DNA of 56,158 bases from CAYUIG01 sp964444685. GTDB taxonomy: Bacteria > Gemmatimonadota > Gemmatimonadetes > Longimicrobiales > RSA9. Both the position numbers and the translations under genes were made by a program. The notes under the pieces are model-generated. The model searched no databases and was not told the DNA's origin. It worked only from the letters and a program-made list of their open reading frames with translations. Of this stretch, positions 34,709-42,962 are shown in pieces. Where the stretch lies: NCBI GenBank assembly GCA_964444685.1, contig CAYUIG010000023.1, positions 1 to 56,158 of the forward strand. Reading direction: 5' to 3'. Position 1 is the stretch's first letter. Each line of letters opens with the position of its first letter.

Positions 34709-35322
34709 ATCAGAGCGAGACGGACACCCGACAGGCGCTCATCGACGCAGGGCGCGAACTCTTTGCCCGCCACGGATTCGACGGCGCGTCGGTCCGTATG
34801 CTCACCGCCCAGGCGGGTACGAACCTCGGTGCGATCACCTACCACTTCGGCTCGAAGTCGGCGCTCCACGACCGGGTGATCGACGACACGCTGCGGCCCT
34901 TCGCGGACGCGGTGATCGCGGCCGCTGTGGGGCCCGGCCCGCCCCTGGATCGTGTCGAAGCGGTGGTGCGGACGTACGTCGCGTATCTGCTCGAGCATCC
35001 GGAGATCCCACGCTTCCTCATGCAGTCCGTCGTTCTGAGCGACCGCCCGCCCGCGGCCGCGTTCGCGCATCTGCGGCGCATCCTGTCGGTGCTCACCGCG
35101 CTGGTCACGGAGGGACAGGCGGAGGGTTCGATCCGCGAGGGACCGCCGGTGGTGCTGGCGCTGGGGATGACGTCGCAGGCGATCCACCTGTCGGTAGTGC
35201 ATCGCGGTCTCGCGGCCGTGACCGGTCTCGAACTGATGGATGAGAGCAGGCGCAAAGAAGTGGTATCGACCCTTGTTCGGTACGCGCGTTCGGGTCTGTC
35301 ACCACGGGAAGGGGAGACATGA
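34705..35322 (+). CDS. TetR-family regulator, CecR/YbiH-like
   Basis: A 205-aa protein starting at ATG 34705; a longer frame upstream crosses the palindrome and lacks a binding site. Residues about 8-55 form the helix-turn-helix (ALIDAGRELFARHGFDGASV, then AQAGTNLGAITYHFGSKSAL). The GAITYHFGSK recognition helix is shared with CecR (YbiH), which in E. coli controls the ybhGFSR efflux operon. The C-terminal part is the helical ligand-binding domain (YVAYLLEHPEIPRFLMQSVV). Its stop overlaps the start of the membrane-fusion gene by 4 bp, so the regulator is the first gene of the operon it should control. Confidence 0.9.
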   Translation: MNQSETDTRQALIDAGRELFARHGFDGASVRMLTAQAGTNLGAITYHFGSKSALHDRVIDDTLRPFADAVIAAAVGPGPPLDRVEAVVRTYVAYLLEHPEIPRFLMQSVVLSDRPPAAAFAHLRRILSVLTALVTEGQAEGSIREGPPVVLALGMTSQAIHLSVVHRGLAAVTGLELMDESRRKEVVSTLVRYARSGLSPREGET

Positions 35323-36311
35323 GAAAGCGCGTCCCGCTGTTGATCGTGCTGCTGCTGATCGCGGCTGCGGCCGTGGCTCTGGTGGTTCGCGGAACGGGCG
35401 AGGAGGACGAGAGCATCCGGGCCGCGGGCACGACGGAGGCAACGGAAGCGGATCTCGGCTTCGTCGTGGGCGGCCGCATCGAATCGGTGAACGTGCGCGA
35501 AGGGGAGAACGTCGCGGCGGGTGCGGTGCTGGCGGTGCTGGATGTGGCGGAGCTGGAGGCGGCCGAAGAGCAGGCGGCAGCGCAGGTGGCGGTGGCGCAG
35601 GCGCGGCTGACAGAGCTGGAGCGCGGGGCGCGCGCGGCGGAGCGGCAGCAGGCTCGGGCGGTGGAGGAAGCCGCTCGCGAGCGGCTCGAGGAGGCGGAGC
35701 GTGCGCTCGAGCGGGCGCGCTCGCTGTACGAGGGAGGTGCGATCGCCCGTGCCGAGTTCGAGCGTGCGGAGACGGCGCAGCGGGTCGCGGCGGCGCAGCA
35801 CACGCAGGCGCTCGAGCAGCTGCGGCTGGTGCTCGAGGGCGTGCGCCCGGAACAGGTGGAAGCGCAGCGCGCGCAGCTGCGCCTTGCCGAAGCCAGCCGT
35901 GACCAGGCTCGCATCGCCGTGGAGCGGGCGCGCATCGTCGCGCCGTTCGCGGGGATCGTAACCATCCGCCACCGGGAGCCCGGCGAAACGGTTCCCGCAG
36001 GCGCGCCGGTGCTCACGCTGATGGATCCCTCCGACCGCTGGGTGCGCATCTACGTGCGGGAGGATGCCATCGGCCGGGTGAGCCTGGGCGATGCCGCCAC
36101 GATCATGATCGACAGCCATCCCGATTCGACGTTCACCGGCCGCGTCACGCACATCGCCAGTGAAGCAGAGTTCACGCCGCGCAACGTGCAGACGACCGAA
36201 GAGCGGGTGAAGCTCGTGTACGCGGTGAAGGTGGCAATCGAGGGGGACGACGGGCTCGCGCTGAAGCCCGGTGTGCCGGCGGACGTCGTGCTCGCAACGG
36301 CCGGGCGTTGA
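35319..36311 (+). CDS. HlyD-type membrane-fusion protein, YbhG-like
   Basis: A 330-aa periplasmic adaptor with one N-terminal membrane anchor (VPLLIVLLLIAAAAVALVV). Biotinyl-lipoyl halves are at GFVVGGRIESVNVREGENV and ARIVAPFAGIVTIRHREPGE. Between them lies a long alpha-helical hairpin (residues about 80-200, Glu/Ala/Arg heptads). A beta-barrel domain follows (VRIYVREDAIGRVSLGDAAT). It bridges the ABC transporter to the outer membrane. ATGA overlap with the TetR stop, TTGA overlap with the next gene. Confidence 0.9.
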   Translation: MRKRVPLLIVLLLIAAAAVALVVRGTGEEDESIRAAGTTEATEADLGFVVGGRIESVNVREGENVAAGAVLAVLDVAELEAAEEQAAAQVAVAQARLTELERGARAAERQQARAVEEAARERLEEAERALERARSLYEGGAIARAEFERAETAQRVAAAQHTQALEQLRLVLEGVRPEQVEAQRAQLRLAEASRDQARIAVERARIVAPFAGIVTIRHREPGETVPAGAPVLTLMDPSDRWVRIYVREDAIGRVSLGDAATIMIDSHPDSTFTGRVTHIASEAEFTPRNVQTTEERVKLVYAVKVAIEGDDGLALKPGVPADVVLATAGR

Positions 36312-37228
36312 CGCACACGATCGTTCGCACCGACCGGCTCACGCGCCGTTTCGGCGCGGCCATCGCCGTCGAAGCATTGTCGTTCGAGGTACGCGAGGGC
36401 GAGCTGTTCGGCATCGTGGGACCGGACGGCGCGGGCAAGACGACGCTGCTGCGCATGCTCGCCGGCGTACTGACGCCGACGGACGGCGCCGCGTGGATCG
36501 GCGACGTGGAAGTGACGCACGATCCCGAGTCGGCACGGCCGCTTTTCGCCTACATGTCGCAGCGCTTCGGCCTCTACGAGGACCTGACCGTCCGCGAGAA
36601 CATCGATTTCTACGCGGACCTGTACCTCGTGCCGGCTGCGGAGCGCGTGCAGCGGATCGAACGGCTGTACGCCTTCTCGCGGCTCGGCCCATTCGAGGAC
36701 CGTCTCGCGGGCGCACTGTCGGGCGGCATGAAGCAGAAGCTGTCCCTCTGCTGCGCGCTGATACACGATCCCTCGGTGCTGCTGCTGGACGAACCGACGT
36801 TCGGTGTGGATCCCATCTCGCGTCGCGACCTCTGGATCATTCTGCACGAGCGCGTGGCGGCCGGGACGACCGTGATCGTCACGACCTCCTACATGGATGA
36901 AGCAGAGCGTTGCGACCGTGTCGCGTTGCTCGATGGCGGTCGTCTGCTCGCCGTGGATGCGCCCGCGCAGCTCCAGTCGAGGCTGCCGGGTGAGCTCCTC
37001 GCCGTGCGCACGGGAAACCCGCGCGCTGCACGCGACCGACTCCGCTCCACGCCCGAAGTGCGGCGCGCCTCGCTGTTCGGGGATACGGTGCACGTCCTGC
37101 TCCGGCCGGGCAGCGACGAAGCCAGCGCGCGACGGGTGCTCGACGCGGCGGGCATTCCCATCCACGACATCGCCACCATCCGGCCATCTCTCGAGGATGT
37201 CTTCCTCGACTTCGTCGCCGGTGACTGA
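36308..37228 (+). CDS. ABC transporter ATPase, first half of a YbhF-type pair
   Basis: A 306-aa ATPase with a TTG start at 36308 overlapping the previous stop (TTGA). Walker A GPDGAGKTTLL, signature LSGGMKQKLSLC, Walker B VLLLDEPTFGVDP, switch region VTTSYMDEAERCD. In YbhF both ATPase halves are in one chain; here this half is separate. The variant Walker A with GPD instead of GPN is also found in YbhF first halves. It drives the ABC-2 permease pair downstream. Confidence 0.9.
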   Translation: MTHTIVRTDRLTRRFGAAIAVEALSFEVREGELFGIVGPDGAGKTTLLRMLAGVLTPTDGAAWIGDVEVTHDPESARPLFAYMSQRFGLYEDLTVRENIDFYADLYLVPAAERVQRIERLYAFSRLGPFEDRLAGALSGGMKQKLSLCCALIHDPSVLLLDEPTFGVDPISRRDLWIILHERVAAGTTVIVTTSYMDEAERCDRVALLDGGRLLAVDAPAQLQSRLPGELLAVRTGNPRAARDRLRSTPEVRRASLFGDTVHVLLRPGSDEASARRVLDAAGIPIHDIATIRPSLEDVFLDFVAGD

Positions 37229-37235
37229 CACAGCC

Positions 37236-38180
37236 ATGACCGGCGCGTCGGCGATCGAGTGCCGCGACCTCACCCGCCGGTTCGGTGATTTCACCGCGGT
37301 GGATCGCGTACACTTCGATGTCTTCGCGGGCGAGATCTTCGGCTTCCTCGGACCGAACGGCGCGGGAAAGACCACGACGATCCGGATCCTCGCGGGACTG
37401 CTGCGCCCGACGTCGGGCCAGGCACGTGTCCTCGGGCATGACGTCGCCACGGATGCGGCCGCGGTACGCCGGCGCATCGGGTACATGTCGCAGCGCTTCT
37501 CGCTGTACGGCGATCTCACGGTCGAGGAGAACATCCGGCTCTTCGCGGGGCTGCTCGGCGTGGGCGGTGAGCGTCTGGCCCCGCGCATGGCGTGGGTCAT
37601 CGACATGGCCGGCCTCGACGGGCGCGAGGACATGCTGACGGCGGAGCTGCCGCTCGGCATCAAGCAGCGGCTCGCGCTCGGCTGTGCCGTGCTGCACGAG
37701 CCACCCGTGCTGTTCCTCGATGAGCCGACATCGGGCGTCGACCCGATCGCGCGGCGCGCGTTCTGGGACCTCATCCACGAGCTGGCCGGCCGCGGCACGA
37801 CCGTGCTCGTCAGCACGCACTACATGGAGGAGGCGGAGCACTGCCACCGCGTGCTGCTGATGAATCGCGGCCGCGTGATCGCACAGGGCCGGCCGGCGGA
37901 GCTGCGCGCGGAGATGTCGGAGCCGATCTGGGAGATCGAGACGAGCCGTGCCGCGGAAGCCGTGACTGCACTGGCCGGCCGCAACGGGGTGGCGGAAGCG
38001 TCGCTGTTCGGCCGCGCCGTTCACCTCGTGGGTGCATCACACCTCGATTCGGAAGCGGAAGTGCGGAGCGTGCTCGCGGCCGCGCAGGTCGAGGCGAGCG
38101 GGATCCGGCGGGTGGCGCCGTCGCTCGAAGACGTGTTCGTCGCGCACGTGCGCCGCGAGGGCGGCGCGGTGGAGGGCTAG
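37236..38180 (+). CDS. ABC transporter ATPase, second half of a YbhF-type pair
   Basis: A 314-aa ATPase. ATG 37236 is chosen; an in-frame GTG at 37221 overlapping the previous stop is an equally good alternative. Walker A GPNGAGKTTTI, Walker B VLFLDEPTSGVDP, switch VSTHYMEEAEHCH. The signature is ELPLGIKQRLALG instead of LSGGQ, as in the second half of YbhF, so the two ATPase sites may be unequal. Its TAG overlaps the permease GTG by one base. Confidence 0.9.
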   Translation: MTGASAIECRDLTRRFGDFTAVDRVHFDVFAGEIFGFLGPNGAGKTTTIRILAGLLRPTSGQARVLGHDVATDAAAVRRRIGYMSQRFSLYGDLTVEENIRLFAGLLGVGGERLAPRMAWVIDMAGLDGREDMLTAELPLGIKQRLALGCAVLHEPPVLFLDEPTSGVDPIARRAFWDLIHELAGRGTTVLVSTHYMEEAEHCHRVLLMNRGRVIAQGRPAELRAEMSEPIWEIETSRAAEAVTALAGRNGVAEASLFGRAVHLVGASHLDSEAEVRSVLAAAQVEASGIRRVAPSLEDVFVAHVRREGGAVEG

Positions 38181-39298
38181 TGGCAGGGCCGAGACCCCGG
38201 CGCACACTCGCCATCGCGCGCAAGGAGTGGCTCCAGCTGCGACGCGACCGGCGCAGCATGCTGCTGGCCTTCGCGCTCCCGGTCATGATGCTGCTGTTCT
38301 TCGGGTACGCGATCTCATGGGACGTGCGCGACCTCGGCATCGCACTCGTCGATCACGACCGCACGCGCGCCAGCCGCGACCTCGTGCAGGCGCTCGAAGC
38401 GAGCGGCTACTTCCGGGTCACGCACCGGCTCGAATCGGCGGACGGCATCGATCCGCTGCTCGACCGCGGCCGCGTGGATGCCGCCATCGTCATTCCACCC
38501 GGCTTCGGACGCGATCTGGCCGCGCACAAGCCGACGCCCGTACAGCTCCTGCTCGATGGCGCCGACGCGAACACGGCCACGATCGCGCTCGGCTATCTCG
38601 AGACCGTCATGGCGAGTCATTCGCGCGCGGCGCTCGGAGTGCGGAGCGACCCGCCGCTCACCATCGATGCACGCGTCTGGTACAATCCGACGCTCGAGAG
38701 CCGGAACATGATCGTGCCGGGCCTCATCGCGGTGATCATGTCGATCATTGCGGCGATGCTGACAGCGCTGACGATCGCGCGCGAGTGGGAGCGCGGCACC
38801 ATGGAACAGCTCGCCTCCACGCCCGTCCACCGGCTCGACGTCGTCATCGGCAAGCTGCTGCCCTACATCGGCATCGGCCTCGTGGACGTGACGGTGGCGA
38901 TCGGCGCGGGCATCCTGATCTTCGGCGTGCCGCTGCGCGGAAGTGTGCCGCTGCTCGCCGTGCTCACACTGCTGTTCCTCACGGGCGCGCTCGGTCTCGG
39001 CATGTTCATCTCCGCCGCATTGCGCAGTCAGGTGCTCGCAACGCAGGTGGCGATGGTTGCGACGTACCTCCCGGCCCTGCTGCTCTCGGGCTTTCTCTTC
39101 GACATCGGCAGCATGCCGCCCGTGCTGCGCGCCATCACGTGGGTCATCCCCGCGCGCTACTACGTCGTCGTGACACGCGGGCTCTTCCTGAAGGGCGTGG
39201 GACTCGATGCGCTGTGGCTGCAGGGCGTGCTGATGCTCGCCTTCGCAACCGCAGGCCTCGGACTGGCCGCGATCAGCTTCCGGAAGCGGCTGGCATGA
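38180..39298 (+). CDS. ABC-2 type permease, YbhS-like
   Basis: A 372-aa protein, GTG start at 38180. An N-terminal cytoplasmic elbow (TLAIARKEWLQLRRDRRSML), a first helix (FALPVMMLLFFGYAIS), a large extracytoplasmic domain (residues about 45-170), then five helices (GLIAVIMSIIAAMLTALTI, VDVTVAIGAGILIFGV, LTLLFLTGALGLGMFI, TYLPALLLSGFLFDI, GVLMLAFATAGLGLAAI). This is the DrrB/YbhS topology. It pairs with the next permease; the stop overlaps the following ATG by 4 bp. Confidence 0.9.
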   Translation: MAGPRPRRTLAIARKEWLQLRRDRRSMLLAFALPVMMLLFFGYAISWDVRDLGIALVDHDRTRASRDLVQALEASGYFRVTHRLESADGIDPLLDRGRVDAAIVIPPGFGRDLAAHKPTPVQLLLDGADANTATIALGYLETVMASHSRAALGVRSDPPLTIDARVWYNPTLESRNMIVPGLIAVIMSIIAAMLTALTIAREWERGTMEQLASTPVHRLDVVIGKLLPYIGIGLVDVTVAIGAGILIFGVPLRGSVPLLAVLTLLFLTGALGLGMFISAALRSQVLATQVAMVATYLPALLLSGFLFDIGSMPPVLRAITWVIPARYYVVVTRGLFLKGVGLDALWLQGVLMLAFATAGLGLAAISFRKRLA

Positions 39299-40419
39299 TC
39301 GCGCGCATCCGCGACGGCTGGCCGCGCGTGCGCGCGCTCATCGTGAAGGAATGGCGACAGCTCTTCCGCGATCCGCGCACCAAGCGCGTGATCTTCGGTT
39401 CGCCGCTGCTGCAGCTGCTGCTATTCGGCTACGCCGTGAACACCGACGTCCACGATGTCGCCACGATCGTCGTGGACCTCGACCGCACGGCCGCGTCGCG
39501 CGCGCTCCAGGATGCGCTCGTGGCCGGCGGCTACTTCCGCATCGTGGAGCGGACCACGGACCCGCGCGCGATCACGCACGCGCTCGACCACGGCGACGCG
39601 GTGGTCGGCGTCGAGATCCCGCGCGGCTTCACGGCAGACCTCGCGGCCGGCAGGGCGCACGTGCAACTGCTCGTCGACGGCACCAACTCGAATACCGGAA
39701 CGGTCGCGCTCGGATACGCACAGCGCATCGTCCAGCGCTTCACGACAGAAAACGCCGGCACGCCTGCGGCGGGAATCGATCTGCGTGCGCGCGCGTGGTA
39801 CAACCCGGGACTCGTGAGCCGCGTCTACAACGTGCCCGCGGTCGTGGGTGCGCTGCTCCTCGTCATGGCCCTTCTGCTCACCGCCCTCGCCATCGTCCGC
39901 GAGCGCGAGCTGGGCACGCTCGAGCCGTTGATGGTCAGCCCGCTCACACCCGCCGAGCTCATCCTCGGCAAGACGATCCCGGTAGCAATCGTCGCGTTCA
40001 TCGACCTCGTGCTCGTGTGCGCGGCCGCGATCCTCTGGTTCGATGTGCCGTTCCGCGGCAGCGTGGCCACCCTGTTCGTCGGCTCCGCCTTCTACATCCT
40101 CGCCGCGCTCGGGATCGGCCTCTTCATCTCATCCATCTCGCGCACGCAGCAGGAAGCCTTCATGAGCATGTTCCTGCTCATCCTGCCCGCGCTGATCCTG
40201 TCCGGATTCATGTATCCGGTCGAAACGATGCCCTCGGCATTCCGCACGCTCACGTATCTCAATCCCGTGCGCTGGTTCCTCGAGAGCGTGCGCGCGATCT
40301 TCCTCAAAGGCGCCGGCTTCGCGGAGCTCTGGCCGCAGCTGACCTTTATCGCAATCTCCGCCGTCGCGGTGCTGGCGCTCGCAACCTGGCGCTTCACGCG
40401 CACGATCCGAACGGCCTAG
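39295..40419 (+). CDS. ABC-2 type permease, YbhR-like
   Basis: A 374-aa protein starting at ATG 39295 (ATGA overlap). Same topology as its partner: VKEWRQLFRDPRTKRVIFGS, a first helix LLQLLLFGYAVNTDV, a large extracytoplasmic domain, then a helical bundle (VGALLLVMALLLTALAIV, IAFIDL-like VAFIDLVLVCAAAILW, YILAALGIGLFISSIS, FLLILPALILSGFMYP, ISAVAVLALATWRF). Together the five downstream genes form a drug or lipophile efflux pump controlled by the TetR protein. Last gene of the operon; its stop overlaps the convergent DUF983 gene by 4 bp. Confidence 0.9.
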   Translation: MIARIRDGWPRVRALIVKEWRQLFRDPRTKRVIFGSPLLQLLLFGYAVNTDVHDVATIVVDLDRTAASRALQDALVAGGYFRIVERTTDPRAITHALDHGDAVVGVEIPRGFTADLAAGRAHVQLLVDGTNSNTGTVALGYAQRIVQRFTTENAGTPAAGIDLRARAWYNPGLVSRVYNVPAVVGALLLVMALLLTALAIVRERELGTLEPLMVSPLTPAELILGKTIPVAIVAFIDLVLVCAAAILWFDVPFRGSVATLFVGSAFYILAALGIGLFISSISRTQQEAFMSMFLLILPALILSGFMYPVETMPSAFRTLTYLNPVRWFLESVRAIFLKGAGFAELWPQLTFIAISAVAVLALATWRFTRTIRTA

Positions 40420-40841
40420 CCCGCGCCGTTCCCCGGCCCGCCCTCTTCGAAGTCCCCGCGCACCGGCGGACGGAAGATCACGTCGAGCGCCAGCCAGAAT
40501 CCACGCGCGAACGGGTACGTCACGATCGGCGCTACCAGCATCAGCGCCACCAGCCCCCACGTGAGTGCACGCCAGGGCACGTCCGGCCACGTCGCGAAGC
40601 CGATCGCCACGGCGATCGTCACCGGGATCAGCTCCGACACGACCAGGTTCACCGTGTACGGACCGATGAACGCATCGGTCTCGCCCCGATCCGGACGGAA
40701 TCCACACTCCACGCAGTACCGCCGCAGCCGCAGCCACCGCTCGAACAGCCGGCCCCGGCCGCACCACGGACAGCGCAGCCGCAGACCCCGCCCGAGTACG
40801 GTCGGCGAGTTCGGTGCCTTCGACGTCGTTTCCTGATGCAT
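40416..40841 (-). CDS. DUF983 zinc-ribbon membrane protein
   Basis: A 141-aa protein starting at ATG 40839-40841 after GGAGG. Residues about 22-48 hold two CxxC pairs (RCPWCGRGRLF and YCVECGFR), a zinc ribbon, followed by two membrane helices (VVSELIPVTIAVAIGFAT and TWGLVALMLVAPIVTYPF). This is the DUF983 layout; relatives sit near cytochrome oxidase genes but none is present here. The role is unknown. Confidence 0.85.
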   Translation of the reverse strand: MHQETTSKAPNSPTVLGRGLRLRCPWCGRGRLFERWLRLRRYCVECGFRPDRGETDAFIGPYTVNLVVSELIPVTIAVAIGFATWPDVPWRALTWGLVALMLVAPIVTYPFARGFWLALDVIFRPPVRGDFEEGGPGNGAG

Positions 40842-40882
40842 GATGCCTCCATCTACCCCGCACGGATGCCGACGCCCTGTAG

Positions 40883-41008
40883 CCACGAGATCCGCTCGTA
40901 CCCGGCGCCGCGACCGCATTGCTCGTGGTCGTCGGACTCGTGGCCACCGCGCTGCCCGCATGGCGCGCTGCGCGCGTGCAGCCGACGGAAGCGCTGCGGG
41001 AGGATTAG
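40883..41008 (+). pseudogene. C-terminal remnant of an ADOP/MacB-FtsX ABC permease
   Basis: A 41-codon frame, open from just after a TAG at 40880, reads DPLVPGAATALLVVVGLVAT and then ALPAWRAARVQPTEALRED before a TAG at 41006-41008. This is the last helix and the conserved LPAxRAARVxPxxALRxE tail of FtsX/MacB-type permeases (ADOP family). The rest of the gene is gone. The stop overlaps the end of the convergent kynureninase gene by 3 bp. Confidence 0.75.
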
Positions 41009-42204
41009 GCGACAGACTCGCGCAGGCGGTCGATCGCGTCGTCGAGCTGCCGTGCGGAGAGGTACGGAGCGGGACCGAGCCGGAGGGTGTCGGCGCGGTG
41101 ATCGGCATACACGCCGCGCACGCGCAACTCCTGCACGATCTCGCCCGCACGCGGCGCACGCAGCGCGAGGAATCCGCCGAACTGGTCGAGCGGCGCGCTG
41201 CGATCGCGGTCGATCATCGCGGGATCGAGTCCGAGTGCATCGAAGCGCTCGACCAGCCGCTGCAACTGGCGCTGGCTCACCTCGCGCAGCAGCGCCGGCG
41301 TGAGCCCGCGCTCCTCGAAGAAATCGAACACTTCCGCCGCACGATAATGCGACGTGGGATCGTACGTGGCGCCGGCGAACCGGTCGGCACCGGCGCCGTA
41401 CGGCACCGCGTCGCCCTTATGCGCGTCGGCGAGGAGGCTGAACTCGGAGAACCAGCCTGTGATCACGGGCCGCAGCGTGCAGTCCGGCGGAATGCGCAGG
41501 AACGCGTTCCCTTCCCCGAGCTGGCAGTACTTGTAGCCGCCGCCGGTGACGAACGCGTCCTCGATCCCCCGCATCGAGAATGGCACCACGTTCAGGTGGT
41601 GGTACGCATCGACGAGCAGCTCGGCGCCGTGCGTGCGGCACGCGCGCATGACGAGCTCGAGGCCGGGCACGATACGCGCGTCGCGAAAGAGCACGCTCGA
41701 CACGAGCGCAGCCGCGGTGCGGTCGTCGACCGCGGCGGCCATGCGCTCCGCCAGCGTCTCCACCGGCGACGACGCGATCTTCACGATCTCGATGCGCTCT
41801 TCCGCCAGGCGGTCGAGCTGGCGCCGGATGGTGTGGAACTCGCCGTCGGTGGTGACGAGGCGCGGGCGACTGCGCAGCGGCAGCGCGGAGAGGAAGCGCA
41901 CGACGAGCTCGTGCGTGTTCGCTGCGAGTGCGATGACGGCATCGGGCTCACCGAGCAGACGTGCGAAGCCGCGCCGCACGCGATCCGCGCGCGCGAACGC
42001 GCGCTCCCACTTGTCGTCGACGTGCCCGGCCGCGTCGAGCCAGGCCTGCTTCTGTCCTTCGAAGCCGCGATCCGGCCACGCCTGATGCGAGTGACCGGTG
42101 AGCAGCAGCCGCTCCGCGACGCGGAAGTGCGTGTAGGCCGCCGCGAGCGGATTGGGATCGGCGAGCAGATCCCGCGCGGTCAGAGCTCGGTGCGGATCGC
42201 CCAC
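41005..42204 (-). CDS. kynU: Kynureninase-type PLP hydrolase
   Basis: About 399 aa. No ATG lies at the junction; GTG 42202-42204, inside the kynA 3' end, is the best start, while a CTG overlapping the kynA TGA is an alternative. The class V aminotransferase fold is shown by IALAANTHELVVRFLSALPL, the PLP Asp in ELLVDAYHHLNVVPF and the Schiff-base Lys in GGGYKYCQLGEGNAFL. It cleaves L-kynurenine to anthranilate and alanine. The active-site text is diverged from classical KynU (YKYC rather than YKYL), but its place directly after tryptophan dioxygenase makes the assignment strong. Last gene of the tryptophan operon. Confidence 0.82.
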   Translation of the reverse strand: MGDPHRALTARDLLADPNPLAAAYTHFRVAERLLLTGHSHQAWPDRGFEGQKQAWLDAAGHVDDKWERAFARADRVRRGFARLLGEPDAVIALAANTHELVVRFLSALPLRSRPRLVTTDGEFHTIRRQLDRLAEERIEIVKIASSPVETLAERMAAAVDDRTAAALVSSVLFRDARIVPGLELVMRACRTHGAELLVDAYHHLNVVPFSMRGIEDAFVTGGGYKYCQLGEGNAFLRIPPDCTLRPVITGWFSEFSLLADAHKGDAVPYGAGADRFAGATYDPTSHYRAAEVFDFFEERGLTPALLREVSQRQLQRLVERFDALGLDPAMIDRDRSAPLDQFGGFLALRAPRAGEIVQELRVRGVYADHRADTLRLGPAPYLSARQLDDAIDRLRESVA

Positions 42205-42962
42205 AGGTCCGGGAAGCTCGCGCGCAGCGTCTTGCGCAGGTACTCGGCTCCGGAGCTGCCCCCGGTGCCGCGACGCATGCCGATCGTGCGCTCGACCATC
42301 TTCACGTGGCGGTAGCGCCACTCCTGGATCCCCTCGTCGAGGTCCACGAAGCGCTCGCACAGTTCGCGCGCATCCGGATCCTCGCGGTAGACGCGGACCA
42401 GCACCGGCTGAAGCGCCGGCGACTCGCCCACGGCCTCGCGCACATCGCGCTCCAGATCCGGCTCCGGCACGGGGAAGCCGCGGCGGGCAAGGTAGTGGAG
42501 GAAGGCATCCCAGATGGTGGGCTCGGCGTAGCGTCGCTCGAGTTCGTCACGGCCGCTCGTATTCTCGGGATAGTGATCCACCGCACTGCGCCGCTTCTGG
42601 CCGAGCGCGAACTCGAGTGCGCGGAACTGCCACGACTGGAAGCCGCTGCCCGACTCGAGCCTGTCGCGGAAGGAGAGGAACTCGAGCGGCGTCATGGTCT
42701 CGAGGATGTCGATCTGCGCGACCAGCACCTTCAGGATCGTGAGCACGCGCTTGAGCGTGTGCGGCACGCGCGGATCGTTGGCGTCCAGCAAAACGCGCAG
42801 GTGGTCGAGCTCGTGCAGGATCTCCCTGAACCACAGCTCGTAGACCTGGTGCACGATGATGAACAGCATCTCATCGTGTTCCGGCCCTTCGGATACGGGC
42901 GTCTGCAACGAGAGCAGCTCGTCGATGCGCAGGTACGAGCCGTAGGTGAGCGGCGTCTTCAT
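42180..42962 (-). CDS. kynA: Tryptophan 2,3-dioxygenase
   Basis: A 260-aa haem enzyme starting at ATG 42960-42962 (ATGA overlap with the upstream stop). Family motifs: LTYGSYLRIDELLSLQTP, HDEMLFIIVHQVYELWFREI (substrate pocket and distal His), ESGSGFQSWQFRALEF, and the proximal haem His in EWRYRHVKMVERTIG; GTGGSSGAEYLRKTL is the conserved tail. It opens the indole ring of L-tryptophan to N-formylkynurenine. Cytoplasmic. It lies second to last in the operon. Confidence 0.95.
   Translation of the reverse strand: MKTPLTYGSYLRIDELLSLQTPVSEGPEHDEMLFIIVHQVYELWFREILHELDHLRVLLDANDPRVPHTLKRVLTILKVLVAQIDILETMTPLEFLSFRDRLESGSGFQSWQFRALEFALGQKRRSAVDHYPENTSGRDELERRYAEPTIWDAFLHYLARRGFPVPEPDLERDVREAVGESPALQPVLVRVYREDPDARELCERFVDLDEGIQEWRYRHVKMVERTIGMRRGTGGSSGAEYLRKTLRASFPDLWAIRTEL

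Noticed and set aside
37236..38180. Defective second ATPase (LPLG signature)
   Set aside because: This variant is usual for the second half of YbhF-type ATPases, so it is not a lesion.
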